DNA from: Massilia litorea
GTDB taxonomy: Bacteria > Pseudomonadota > Gammaproteobacteria > Burkholderiales > Burkholderiaceae_D
Direction: 5' to 3'
Assembly (NCBI RefSeq): GCF_015101885.1
Contig: NZ_CP062941.1
Location: forward strand, 3,286,001 to 3,350,000
DNA length: 64,000 nucleotides
Each line of letters opens with the position of its first letter. Position 1 is the stretch's first letter. This document shows, piece by piece, positions 1-7,361 of this stretch. The notes beneath the pieces were generated by a model. It worked only from the letters and a program-made list of their open reading frames with translations, searched no databases and was not told where the DNA came from. The position numbers and the translations under genes were made by a program.

Positions 1-273
1 GCCGCCGGCAAACATGGCCTGAAACGCGACCTCTTCCGTCGTCGGCGTGTTGTAGTGGTGGGTCAGTAGCGTGGCCAGCGCGGCCGAGCCGCAGCTGAAG
101 TCGTACTGCTGGCGCAGCGTTGCCTGGAAGCGCAGGTCCTTCATGCTCTTGACGGGCATGCTGCCGACGCGCATGCCATTGGGCAGTGCCAGTTCGGCCG
201 AATGCGCGGCGGCATGGCCGAGCAGCAGGGCCAGGCTGCCGGCAAACGTGCCAAGTCGTACGCGATGTCTCAT
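1..273 (-). CDS. C39-family (bacteriocin-processing type) peptidase, partial
   Basis: The first 91 codons are present; the gene runs off the left edge of the window. A signal-peptide-like start (MRHRVRLGTFAGSLALLLG, then AAAHSA) is followed by a segment with QQYDFSCGSAALATLL. This is the usual active-site cysteine region of C39 double-glycine peptidases: the Cys is nucleophile and the preceding Gln helps form the oxyanion hole. The catalytic His and Asp would lie beyond the edge. The start codon overlaps the stop of the upstream gene (ATGA), so the two are translationally coupled. C39 peptidases of this stand-alone periplasmic type (for example FapD of the Fap amyloid operon) accompany secreted fibre subunits. 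Processing or export of the neighbouring low-complexity protein is the inferred role. Confidence 0.8.
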   Translation of the reverse strand, partial: MRHRVRLGTFAGSLALLLGHAAAHSAELALPNGMRVGSMPVKSMKDLRFQATLRQQYDFSCGSAALATLLTHHYNTPTTEEVAFQAMFAGG

Positions 274-719
274 TTGAACTGCAGGTTGATGACCGTCGCG
301 CTCTGGATCAGCACATTGGCGCCGGTGTTCTGGATCACGACCGGAATGCCGGACATGTTGGCGAAGGAGCCGGAATCGATGGTGTTCGACCCGGTGTTGA
401 CATTGGTGGCGCTGTTGTTCGCCACGTCGCCGTTGAGCTTGGTGTCGTTGAGGACGGTGTCGGCGCGGCCACGTTCGTGCTCGAGCTTGTCGAGGTCGAC
501 CGCCTGGACCCGGTCGCCGCCGATGGAAAGAGTGGTGGCGGGTTCCTGCGCCAGCGGGGGCGGCGCCCTCAAAACCTGTTCGATCCCTGCGATCGCGGGC
601 GCACCGATCCGTTCGGGTGCCACCGTGGCAGGTTCGCCGGCGCAGGCCTGGCCAACGAAGGCGGCCAGTGCCAGGACGCAGGCATGCGGTAAGCGGGGCA
701 TTGCAAAAATCGTGTTCAT
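270..719 (-). CDS. Small secreted partner of the low-complexity matrix protein
   Basis: 149 residues. The N terminus looks like a signal peptide (PRLPHACVLALAAFVGQACA). The C-terminal third is rich in Asn, Ser, Thr and Val, with a run of alternating residues (IPVVIQNTGANVLIQSATV) that resembles the last 50 residues of the large protein encoded just upstream. I do not recognise a named family. The shared Asn/Gln/Val pattern and the common operon suggest a minor subunit or nucleator of the same extracellular structure, but this is inference. The ribosome binding site is AGGGAG, and the stop overlaps the start of the C39 peptidase by four bases. A strong RNA hairpin lies between this gene and the large upstream gene. 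Confidence 0.7.
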   Translation of the reverse strand: MNTIFAMPRLPHACVLALAAFVGQACAGEPATVAPERIGAPAIAGIEQVLRAPPPLAQEPATTLSIGGDRVQAVDLDKLEHERGRADTVLNDTKLNGDVANNSATNVNTGSNTIDSGSFANMSGIPVVIQNTGANVLIQSATVINLQFK

Positions 720-737
720 CGTGTCTCCCTGAATCAG

Positions 738-766
738 ATTGCCGCGCCCGCGAAGGGCACGGCAAT
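738..766 (-). other. Intraoperonic RNA hairpin
   Basis: Read on the minus strand, this 29-base stretch folds into a stem of 12 pairs (ATTGCCG with CGGCAAT, one G-U, then GCCC with GGGC) closed by the loop TTCGC. It sits in the 73 bases between the stop of the large secreted protein and the next start. No T-tract follows, so it is not a standard terminator. Transcript processing, 3'-end protection or partial attenuation that raises the ratio of the large to the small protein is possible. Confidence 0.6.
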
Positions 767-792
767 CCCTGCTTCACTACGCTCGGTTCAGC

Positions 793-2472
793 TTACGGGC
801 CGACGGACAGGTTGCTCTGGACGTTGACGCTCTGCTGGATCAGGGACGAGAAGCCGTTGTTCTGGCTGAGGACCGTCACGCCTGCGGCCGACTGACCGAC
901 ATTGGTCATGGTGTTGGACATGTCGAAGGTGCCTGCGTTGACGGTGTTGGTGCCGCCCGCGCCGCCGGTCGCCGCGCCGCCGGCGCCGCCGGTGCCGGTA
1001 CCGGCCGTGTTGGTGCCGCTCGCACCGCCCATGCCACCGGTGCCGGTGCCACCGGCGCCGCCCGCGCCGCCGGTGCCGGCCGTTGCCGTGCCCGAGGTCC
1101 CCGAACCGCTGGTGGCGGTGCCCGAGGTGGCGTTACCGCCCGCCGACCCTGCGCCGCCGGTGTTTGATGCCAGGCCGGTGGAACCGCCCGCGCCGCCCGC
1201 ACCGGCTGCCGCGCCCGCGCCGCCGGTCGAGGTGCCGGCCGTGGCCGAGCCGCCTGTGCCGCCTGCGCCGCTGGTGCCGGTGCCTGCCGCGCCGCCGGTA
1301 CTCGACAGGGCCGCGCCGGCGCCGCCGGTGCCGCCGGTAGCGGTACCGCCGGCCGCGCCTGCGCCGCCCGCGCCGCCTGCCGCGCCCGCGCCGCCTGCGC
1401 CGCCCGTGCCAGTGCCTGCCGAGGCCGTGTTGGTGGCGCCGGTCACGGTGCCGCCGGTGCTGCTGGCAGTGCCGCTGTCAGCCGCGCCGCTGGCGCCGCC
1501 GGTCGAATCCGGGGTCGAGGCGCCGCTGCCGCTGGAGGCCGTGTTACCGCTCATGCCGGCGCCCGCGCCGGATGCGTCGCCCGTCGACGATGCGCCGCCG
1601 ACCGTCACCATGCCGCCGGCCGCGCCGCGTCCGCCGAGTCCGCCAGTGCCGCCCATGCCGCCGTCACCCGCAGCCACCCGGCCGGCGTTACCGCCGTTGC
1701 CGCCACTGCCACCCATCGCTGCGCCGCCGGCGCCGCCGGTACCGGCGCCGCTCGCGCCGCCGGCACCGCCCATGCCGCCACCGGCGTTACCGCTGGAGCC
1801 GCCCGCGCCGCCGGCACCACCTGCACCGCCCGACGCGCCCGATCCGCTCGTCGCATTCGATGCCAGGCCGCCGGCGCCGCCTGAACCTGCGGTGGCGCCG
1901 CCTGCGCTGGCAGCACCGGCGCTTGCCGATCCGGTCGTGGCGTTGCCGCCGGTCGAGCCCGACGCCGCCATGCCGCCCGTGCCGCTGGCGCCGGCCCCGC
2001 CATTGCCGCGCGCATTCCCGCCTGAGCCGCTGGCACCGGCGCCACCGGTCGAGGCGCCGCCGTTGGCGCTGCCCATGTTGGTGGCGACGTTGCCGATGTA
2101 GCTGATCGAGTTGCCCGACACCGTGCCGTTGAGCGTGCTGTTGGCGGTGGCGCTGGAGGTGTTGAAGGAATTCGAGAAGGTCGAGGTCGCGGTGCCGCCG
2201 TTATTCGCTGCAACTCCGCCGACGGCGCTGGCGCTCGCTGCGCCGCTGCTGTTGTTCTGGCCCGAGCTGTCGCGCGAGGACGAATCGTTACCCTGGTTCG
2301 AGTTGTCCGCCGTGTTGGTCGAGGAATTGTTGCCCTGGTTCGAATTGTCAGTCGTGTTCGTCGACGAGTTGTTCCCCTGATTCGAGTTGTCAGTGGTCGG
2401 ATCTGTCGTCTGGGCTTGGGCATTCAGTGCAAAAGCGAGCGACAGCGCAGTAACGAGCAAAGTCTTGTTCAT
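793..2472 (-). CDS. Large secreted Gly/Ala/Ser/Thr-rich low-complexity protein (amyloid- or matrix-like)
   Basis: 559 residues from the ATG at 2472, which has a clear ribosome binding site (AGGGG). Residues 1-20 form a Sec signal peptide ending LNAQA. Residues 26-67 hold three near-identical 14-residue repeats (TTDNSNQGNNSSTN type). Residues about 80-140 are a Ser/Thr/Asn-rich section with few charges. From about 140 to 505 the chain is almost only Gly, Ala, Ser, Thr and Asn. The last 50 residues form a distinct end containing GVTVLSQNNGFSSLIQQSV. This build (signal peptide, repeats, collapsed Gly-rich body, hydrophobic Asn/Gln-rich end) fits a secreted fibre or matrix subunit; I cannot assign it to Fap, curli or chaplins by sequence. 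It is first in an operon driven by a sigma54 promoter. The opposite strand also stays open through the body because of the GCC/GGC codons. Confidence 0.75.
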   Translation of the reverse strand: MNKTLLVTALSLAFALNAQAQTTDPTTDNSNQGNNSSTNTTDNSNQGNNSSTNTADNSNQGNDSSSRDSSGQNNSSGAASASAVGGVAANNGGTATSTFSNSFNTSSATANSTLNGTVSGNSISYIGNVATNMGSANGGASTGGAGASGSGGNARGNGGAGASGTGGMAASGSTGGNATTGSASAGAASAGGATAGSGGAGGLASNATSGSGASGGAGGAGGAGGSSGNAGGGMGGAGGASGAGTGGAGGAAMGGSGGNGGNAGRVAAGDGGMGGTGGLGGRGAAGGMVTVGGASSTGDASGAGAGMSGNTASSGSGASTPDSTGGASGAADSGTASSTGGTVTGATNTASAGTGTGGAGGAGAAGGAGGAGAAGGTATGGTGGAGAALSSTGGAAGTGTSGAGGTGGSATAGTSTGGAGAAAGAGGAGGSTGLASNTGGAGSAGGNATSGTATSGSGTSGTATAGTGGAGGAGGTGTGGMGGASGTNTAGTGTGGAGGAATGGAGGTNTVNAGTFDMSNTMTNVGQSAAGVTVLSQNNGFSSLIQQSVNVQSNLSVGP

Positions 2473-2536
2473 GCAAATTCCCCTAGGGTGTGTGGTTGAG
2501 TTCGACTGGCGGTCGTGCCAGCTGAACCCGGATATA

Positions 2537-2552
2537 TGCAAGAGGGATGCCA
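2537..2552 (-). promoter_or_regulatory. Sigma54 (-24/-12) promoter
   Basis: On the minus strand the sequence is TGGCATCCCTCTTGCA. It matches the RpoN consensus (TGGCAC-N5-TTGCA) with GG and GC at the required spacing and both boundary elements intact. It lies about 65 bases upstream of the matrix-protein start codon and points toward it. The next gene upstream encodes a sigma54 activator, which makes the match biologically coherent. Confidence 0.8.
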
Positions 2553-2704
2553 GAGGCGGATGAACATGCTCAAATCATTGATCAATAAGCACAATTCCAT
2601 CTCGAAAATGATGAAATTGCGAATGGGAATTGTTGTTAGGAATTTAAGCGAATTCGGGTGTACCGGATATGGAACATTTGTGTGCCGTTTGGCCGGGCTG
2701 GAGG

Positions 2705-2717
2705 TGGACACTGTCCA
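2705..2717. promoter_or_regulatory. Candidate upstream activator site
   Basis: A perfect 6-1-6 palindrome (TGGACACTGTCCA) is centred about 160-170 bases upstream of the sigma54 promoter. That distance is typical for enhancer-binding-protein sites. Only one copy was noticed, and no site is established for this regulator, so the link is inferred from position. Confidence 0.35.
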
Positions 2718-3003
2718 TCAGGACCAACCCAGCGGGATGCCGACCGCAATCCAGTCCATTCGCCGAGAGCCGCCTGGATGCCGGTTCCTGGCGCCTGAGG
2801 CCGCTTGCAGCGCGCGCTGGCGCGTTGTGCCTGAGCTGGATGATGACGGCGTGGCCGCTGATGTGTACGGCGGCGACGACGTCCAGGCGGAGCGCATGAC
2901 GGCAAGCGGTATACCGGCCCGGCGTCGGCAGGCTCACGCAGGCTGTGCAGGCACGGCAGGGGCTACAGGGAAGGAAGCGGCGCGGCGTGCCGCCGGAGGT
3001 GGT

Positions 3004-4326
3004 TCAGGGGCGCATGCCGTGCTTGGCAAGCAGGCGGTACATGGTGGTGCGCGAGACGCCGAGGTGGCGCGCGGCGCGGCTGACGTTCTGGCCGGTCCGG
3101 TCGAGGCAGTCGCGGATCGCAAGCCGCTCGGAGCTGCAGCGCGCATCGTCGAGCACGGCCTCGATCGGCGGCGAGGGCGGGACGAGGTCGAGGTCGTCCG
3201 GTTCGATCCATTTGCCGTCGGCCATGACCAGCGCCCGCCGCACGCGGTTGATCAGTTCGCGCACATTGCCCGGCCAGTCATGGGCCGCGATCGCGGCCAG
3301 GGCCTTGCTGCTGAAGCCTTTCAGGCGCGGCGATTTGTCGGCGCAATGCAGCTGGAAGAAGTGTTCGGCCAGTTCGACCAGGTCGTCGCGGCGCTCGCGC
3401 AGCGATGGCACGGAAACGGGCAGCACGCTCAGCCGGTAGTACAAGTCTTCGCGGAAATCGCCGCGCGCGACCGCCTGCTGCAAATTCACGTGCGAGGCCG
3501 AGATCACGCGCACGTCGACCGGAATGGGGCGCGTGGAGCCGAGCCGGATGATGGTCTTGTCCTGCACGAAGCGCAGCAGGTTCGCCTGCAGGTCTTTCGG
3601 CAGGTCGCCGATCTCGTCGAGGAAGAGGGTACCGCCGTTGGCCGATTCGATCAGGCCGACCTTGTGGCGCGCCGCGCCGGTGAAGGCGCCGCGCTCGTAG
3701 CCGAAGAGTTCGGAGTGGATCAGGTTGGGGGCGATCGCGCCGCAATTGATTGGCACCATCGGGCCCGTCGAGCGCAGCGACTGGCGGTGGATGGCCTGCG
3801 CCGTGAGTTCCTTGCCGCTGCCGCTTTCGCCCCAGATCAGCACGGGCGCATCGACCTTCGCCACCCGCTCGACCTGGCTGCGCAGGCGCAGCATCGCATG
3901 GCAGCTGCCGATCAGGGACGACGGTACGCTGGCCGGGCGCGGGCGCGGACCGCGCAGCAGGGCGTGACCGTGCACGTGGCCGAGCGTGTGCACCAGGCGC
4001 CGGCTGTCGAGCGGCAGCGTATGGTAGTCGCAGAGATAGTCGGCGACCAGGTCGCGCCAGCCCGCGGCCGCGATGGCTTCGGAGCGGAACACGCCGACCC
4101 ATTGCACCTGGCTGTGCTCGCGCAGGAAAAGTTCGACCTCGAGCTGCGGGCGGGAACCGATTACGTGCATCAACAACCCGACCAGGTAAGCATCCTGGCG
4201 CAACTCGGTGCGTGCTTCGTCGACGCTGCGCACGGTACGGATCTGCCAGTCCGGCATCTCCGCCCGCAAAAGGTCGACCGCAAGGAGGTCATCGGGCGAA
4301 ATGCAGAGTAATCGTTTCTGAACCAT
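3004..4326 (-). CDS. Sigma54-dependent VpsR-like transcriptional activator
   Basis: 440 residues. Residues 1-125 are a receiver-like domain containing [12 protein letters not shown], characteristic of the VpsR/BerB group of c-di-GMP-linked biofilm activators; the usual phosphoacceptor pattern is not obvious. Residues about 145-375 are an AAA+ module with Walker A (GESGSGKE), the sigma54-contact loop (GAFTGA) and Walker B (TLFLDEIGD). The last 45 residues form a Fis-type helix-turn-helix ([19 protein letters not shown]). It lies upstream of the RpoN promoter of the matrix-like operon and is its likely activator. VpsR-family proteins control exopolysaccharide or fibre genes in response to c-di-GMP. 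That signal is inferred here, not seen. Confidence 0.9.
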   Translation of the reverse strand: MVQKRLLCISPDDLLAVDLLRAEMPDWQIRTVRSVDEARTELRQDAYLVGLLMHVIGSRPQLEVELFLREHSQVQWVGVFRSEAIAAAGWRDLVADYLCDYHTLPLDSRRLVHTLGHVHGHALLRGPRPRPASVPSSLIGSCHAMLRLRSQVERVAKVDAPVLIWGESGSGKELTAQAIHRQSLRSTGPMVPINCGAIAPNLIHSELFGYERGAFTGAARHKVGLIESANGGTLFLDEIGDLPKDLQANLLRFVQDKTIIRLGSTRPIPVDVRVISASHVNLQQAVARGDFREDLYYRLSVLPVSVPSLRERRDDLVELAEHFFQLHCADKSPRLKGFSSKALAAIAAHDWPGNVRELINRVRRALVMADGKWIEPDDLDLVPPSPPIEAVLDDARCSSERLAIRDCLDRTGQNVSRAARHLGVSRTTMYRLLAKHGMRP

Positions 4327-4495
4327 TCATCTCCTCGCTGCGCTACGCCACCGGGCTCGGCGCAGCTGGCTGCGCCGGATGACCCTGTAACTTCGGGTAA
4401 GCATACTGCATTATTTGCGTTGCACACCCGGCCATTGAGGGCGCCGTGTTTCGTTACCAACTCGACAATGCGCGGGGCTTGACGGCGGGCCGAAG

Positions 4496-5716
4496 CTAGT
4501 GCAGGCCGAGGAGATCGGCGCGCGGATAGCCCCAGTGCGGCACCCTGTCCGGGCAGGAAGCGGAGGCAGCCTTGTCGAGCGGCAGGGTCGAGAAGTTGGG
4601 TGCGCCGGGAATGCCGAAGCGCAGGTCGGTGGCACTGCCGCCGGCCAGCGAGGGCACGCGTGCAAAGCGCAGCCAGGCGTCGAAACGGCAGTCGCGCGCT
4701 TGCAGGGCGCGCAGCGCCGCGACCGAACCGGGCTCCTCCCAGGCCCAGACGACGGCGGCCGGGCTCGGGGCCACGCGCACGCCGCCGATGGCCACCGGAC
4801 AGGACGCGGCCGGCGCGATGCGGGGCGCCAGGCTGAGCACGCCGCGGCGCACGCGGTAGCCGTCCGTCCCCTCGCGCGTGATCGCGATCGCGCCCCAGCA
4901 CAGCGGGTTGGCCGGGAAGGCCGACAGCGGCAGGTCGCGGATCTGCACGGATGGGTCCGCCCGGCGCAGCGCGGCCGTGAGTTCGCTGCGCGCCTGTTGC
5001 GCCATCGCGCCCTGCAGCAGCACGAAGGCGCCGGTCACCACCACCCCGGCCAGCAGGGCGGCGCGTTCGCCCAGGCGCCGCGTCAGCAGCAGCGCCAGCG
5101 CCCATACGGTCGCCAGCCCCAGCAACGAGCCCCATTGGAGGAAGTCGGCCAGCGTGAACAGCGCCGGCACCGCCAGCAACAGGCCCAGCAGCAACAGGCG
5201 CCAGCCGCGGTGCGCCACGTGCGCCGCCAGCGGCGTGCCCAGCGCCAGCCAGAATACGGGTTCGACAATGAAGACCATGTCGCCGTAATACCAGCGCGGA
5301 TCGAAGGGCGCGAACGGGTGGATGCCGTAGACATTCAGCGCGTCCATGCCGAAGTGCAGCAGCAGCCCGGCCACGATCGCGGCGCCCAAGCCCAGGCGCG
5401 CCGGGCCGCTGCCGCGCAGCAGGGCACGCGCGGCGGGCCAGCACAGCCAGAGCGCGGCGAGCAACAGCAATGCCTGGGGCAGCGCATACAGCAGCGTATG
5501 CGTGTGGCCGCGGTGGTGCAGCAGGTAGCCCAGGGGCGCCGGCGCCAGCCCGGTCAGGACCAGGTCGAGGTCGGGGAAATTGCTGGCCAGCGCGGCGCTG
5601 CTCAGCAGCAAGCGGCGGCGGGTGCTTGCCTTGGCCGGGTCGGCCTCGCGCGGCAGCAAGCGATGGGTGAGTTCGCCAAGCGCCAGGCCGACGAGCGAGT
5701 GGGTGAGATTATCCAT
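4496..5716 (-). CDS. Membrane-bound metal-dependent hydrolase, YdjM/DUF457 type
   Basis: 406 residues. It opens with MDNLTHSLVGLALGE, the usual N terminus of this family (LexA-regulated YdjM and relatives). Conserved polar clusters follow: SNFPDLD, HHRGHTH and a later H-x3-D (LLHFGMDALN) between hydrophobic stretches. These probably form the metal site facing the membrane. About six membrane segments lie in residues 35-250. The C-terminal 150 residues are soluble and more variable. The substrate is unknown; the family is often annotated as a phospholipase-C-like inner-membrane hydrolase. The gene stands alone, upstream of and codirectional with the sigma54 activator (169-base gap). Confidence 0.85.
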   Translation of the reverse strand: MDNLTHSLVGLALGELTHRLLPREADPAKASTRRRLLLSSAALASNFPDLDLVLTGLAPAPLGYLLHHRGHTHTLLYALPQALLLLAALWLCWPAARALLRGSGPARLGLGAAIVAGLLLHFGMDALNVYGIHPFAPFDPRWYYGDMVFIVEPVFWLALGTPLAAHVAHRGWRLLLLGLLLAVPALFTLADFLQWGSLLGLATVWALALLLTRRLGERAALLAGVVVTGAFVLLQGAMAQQARSELTAALRRADPSVQIRDLPLSAFPANPLCWGAIAITREGTDGYRVRRGVLSLAPRIAPAASCPVAIGGVRVAPSPAAVVWAWEEPGSVAALRALQARDCRFDAWLRFARVPSLAGGSATDLRFGIPGAPNFSTLPLDKAASASCPDRVPHWGYPRADLLGLH

Positions 5717-5790
5717 ATTGCAATATTAGCATCGCCCTGGCGCCATAGCAGGCTGAGGACATACTCGCGGTTTCAAACAGTCAAGCGTAA

Positions 5791-6173
5791 CTGTTCAACA
5801 ACCGCTCCAAGTACGGCGAACTTTATTGGCTCGTGGCAGACGTAGTGCCGCTCAAGGATTCCAGGCCTTTGCGCCGTGTCTCGATGCCAGACCTGACCCC
5901 GGTTAGTACGTGACCCCGGTTAGTACGACACCGAACTACAGTGCGAAATATGGTATGCCCCAACAAAATGTTGTGAGGGCTGACTTTCTCGAGATTGGCC
6001 AGCCAAAGCCGGGGCTGCCGCTGATTACGCGTCCGGCCCCAGGTGTCGGGGCTAACAAGGGCGGAGGAATCGAGGCCGTTACCTATCCAAGTGGGGTGAA
6101 AGTAAGGACGTTCTCAACAGTCGATTTCGGTAAAAAGACGAATGGAAAAAATGGCAGCGGCAACGGCCCCTGA
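5791..6173 (+). pseudogene. Frame-broken tail of a polymorphic-toxin-like protein
   Basis: Two fragments in different frames join at a tandem duplication. The first (5791-5913) reads LFNNRSKYGELYWLVADVV and ends at TGA. The second (from 5910, no ribosome binding site) reads through PLITRPAPGVGANKGGG to 6173. Removing one copy of the 17-base repeat at 5894-5927 fuses both into one frame of about 121 residues. The motif near the end (PAPGVG with GGGIE, then a valine-rich stretch) resembles C-terminal ends of hemagglutinin- or Rhs-type secreted toxins. That assignment rests on recall only. No start is visible upstream, so this is a remnant. Confidence 0.4.
5894..5927. repeat. 17-base perfect tandem duplication
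   Basis: TGACCCCGGTTAGTACG occurs twice, at 5894-5910 and 5911-5927, with no gap. Seventeen is not a multiple of three, so the duplication shifts the reading frame of the toxin-like remnant. Confidence 0.9.
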
Positions 6174-6257
6174 GTCTGTAGACGCGGCGGTGGATAGAAT
6201 CGCGCGAGCCGATCAAAAAAACGTCCATTCAAATCGGTTCTTTTGCGAAGGAGTAGC

Positions 6258-6617
6258 ATGAAGGATGCCTTACTTTTGCTGGCATATTGTCTGGCTATTG
6301 GCGTTCCTCTCGGATTGGCGCTTTTGTCTCGACCTCGGCGTAAACAGTCCAGCGCCGCGAGCGGGGCTGACGCGACCGACCAGAAACGCACGGCTGAGCC
6401 AGACATCGTCGAGACTATCACAGCGTTAGCGGGCGCGTTGCGCTCGCGTGGCGACGAGGCGGCTGCGGAGCAACTGCTCGACGCCTTTTTCGGGGCTGCC
6501 ACTGGTACCGAACTGGTGATGGGCGTACGCTTCGTGCTGCGGACGATCGATCGCCGGAAGCTGGGCGAGGACGTGGCCCTGCTTATGAGGGTCGAGCGAC
6601 TCCTGGCGTCACACTGA
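6258..6617 (+). CDS. Small membrane-anchored protein of unknown function
   Basis: 119 residues from an ATG with a good ribosome binding site (AAGGAG). Residues 4-24 form one membrane segment (LLLLAYCLAIGVPLGLALL) followed by basic residues (RPRRK), so the rest should face the cytoplasm. The soluble part is acidic and helical, with no motif I recognise. It sits 84 bases after the broken toxin-like tail, where an immunity gene would be expected. That role is a positional guess. Confidence 0.55.
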   Translation: MKDALLLLAYCLAIGVPLGLALLSRPRRKQSSAASGADATDQKRTAEPDIVETITALAGALRSRGDEAAAEQLLDAFFGAATGTELVMGVRFVLRTIDRRKLGEDVALLMRVERLLASH

Positions 6618-6769
6618 CTAGCGACGTAGCATGAAAGCTTGGGATTGCGACTGCGAAGGGCACTTCGGACCAGCTCAATGGCCTCATCCTCATCAAGCCG
6701 TACCGCACCCGCGACCGGGCAACCTGGCAGTCCACAACATGGAAACAGCCACGACGAATAGCCCAGGCA

Positions 6770-7171
6770 CTACATCGTCGGCCCGCGCCCCGTTCCTTCT
6801 TCCTTCTCGATCCGCTCCTGGCACGGCACGCAGGTCCGCACCGTCGGCGTCGCCAGCAGGCGCTGCTCCGGAATCTCGCAGCCGCAGGACTCGCAGATGC
6901 CGTAACCGCCCGCTTCGAGGCGGCCGATGGCGGCGTCGATTTCGTGCAGCAGGGCCGTTTCGTGGTCGGCGAAATGCTCTTCGTCGTGGGCGATCATTTC
7001 CGCGGTCGGGGCGTCGTCGTTCTGGACCAGGTGGGCGCGCGGCGAGATGACGGGCGGCTCGTCGCCCGAGGAGTCGGAATCGGTGCGCGCGCGCACGGTG
7101 GCGAGCGCGGCTTCGCGGCTTTCGTTCAGTTTTTTCGCGATGTCGGCGTGGAGGGAGGGCGAGATGGGCAT
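6770..7171 (-). CDS. TraR/DksA-type zinc-finger protein
   Basis: 133 residues. The C-terminal half carries a four-cysteine zinc finger (CESCGCEIP ... CVPCQ) preceded by GRLEAGGYGICESCG, the signature of the DksA/TraR C4 family. The N-terminal half is charged and probably a coiled coil, but shorter than in housekeeping DksA (about 150 residues) and without the typical DxxDxA tip I would expect. It may act on RNA polymerase in stress responses or be a stand-alone zinc-finger protein. It is monocistronic and convergent with the small membrane protein gene. Confidence 0.85.
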   Translation of the reverse strand: MPISPSLHADIAKKLNESREAALATVRARTDSDSSGDEPPVISPRAHLVQNDDAPTAEMIAHDEEHFADHETALLHEIDAAIGRLEAGGYGICESCGCEIPEQRLLATPTVRTCVPCQERIEKEEGTGRGPTM

Positions 7172-7361
7172 GCGGTTTCCTGATAGTAAATAGTGAATGT
7201 TTCTAAAAAAGCAGTCCGGAATACTCTAGCCGATTACGGGCAATGCCCGCGCCAGCTTGGGGCCGCGTGGCCCTGTAAAGATTGTCCGCGGCAACTCTTC
7301 CATGCTAGATTCAGGCCGGCAATAGCCAAACGATAAGCGAACGATAACCAGAAGAGAGACC

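Larger units (their letters stand above)
2473..3003. other. Long regulatory intergenic region of the matrix operon
   Basis: 531 bases lie between the matrix gene start and the end of its presumed regulator. The half near the gene is AT-richer than the window average and holds the sigma54 promoter. Further up is the perfect inverted repeat TGGACA-C-TGTCCA. Short open frames on both strands of the distal half have no convincing ribosome binding site or family features, so I do not call genes there. Confidence 0.6.

Noticed and set aside
902..2101. A Pro/Ala-rich 399-codon plus-strand frame
   Set aside because: It is the complement of the glycine-rich body of the secreted protein. The signal peptide, ribosome binding site and sigma54 promoter all belong to the minus strand.
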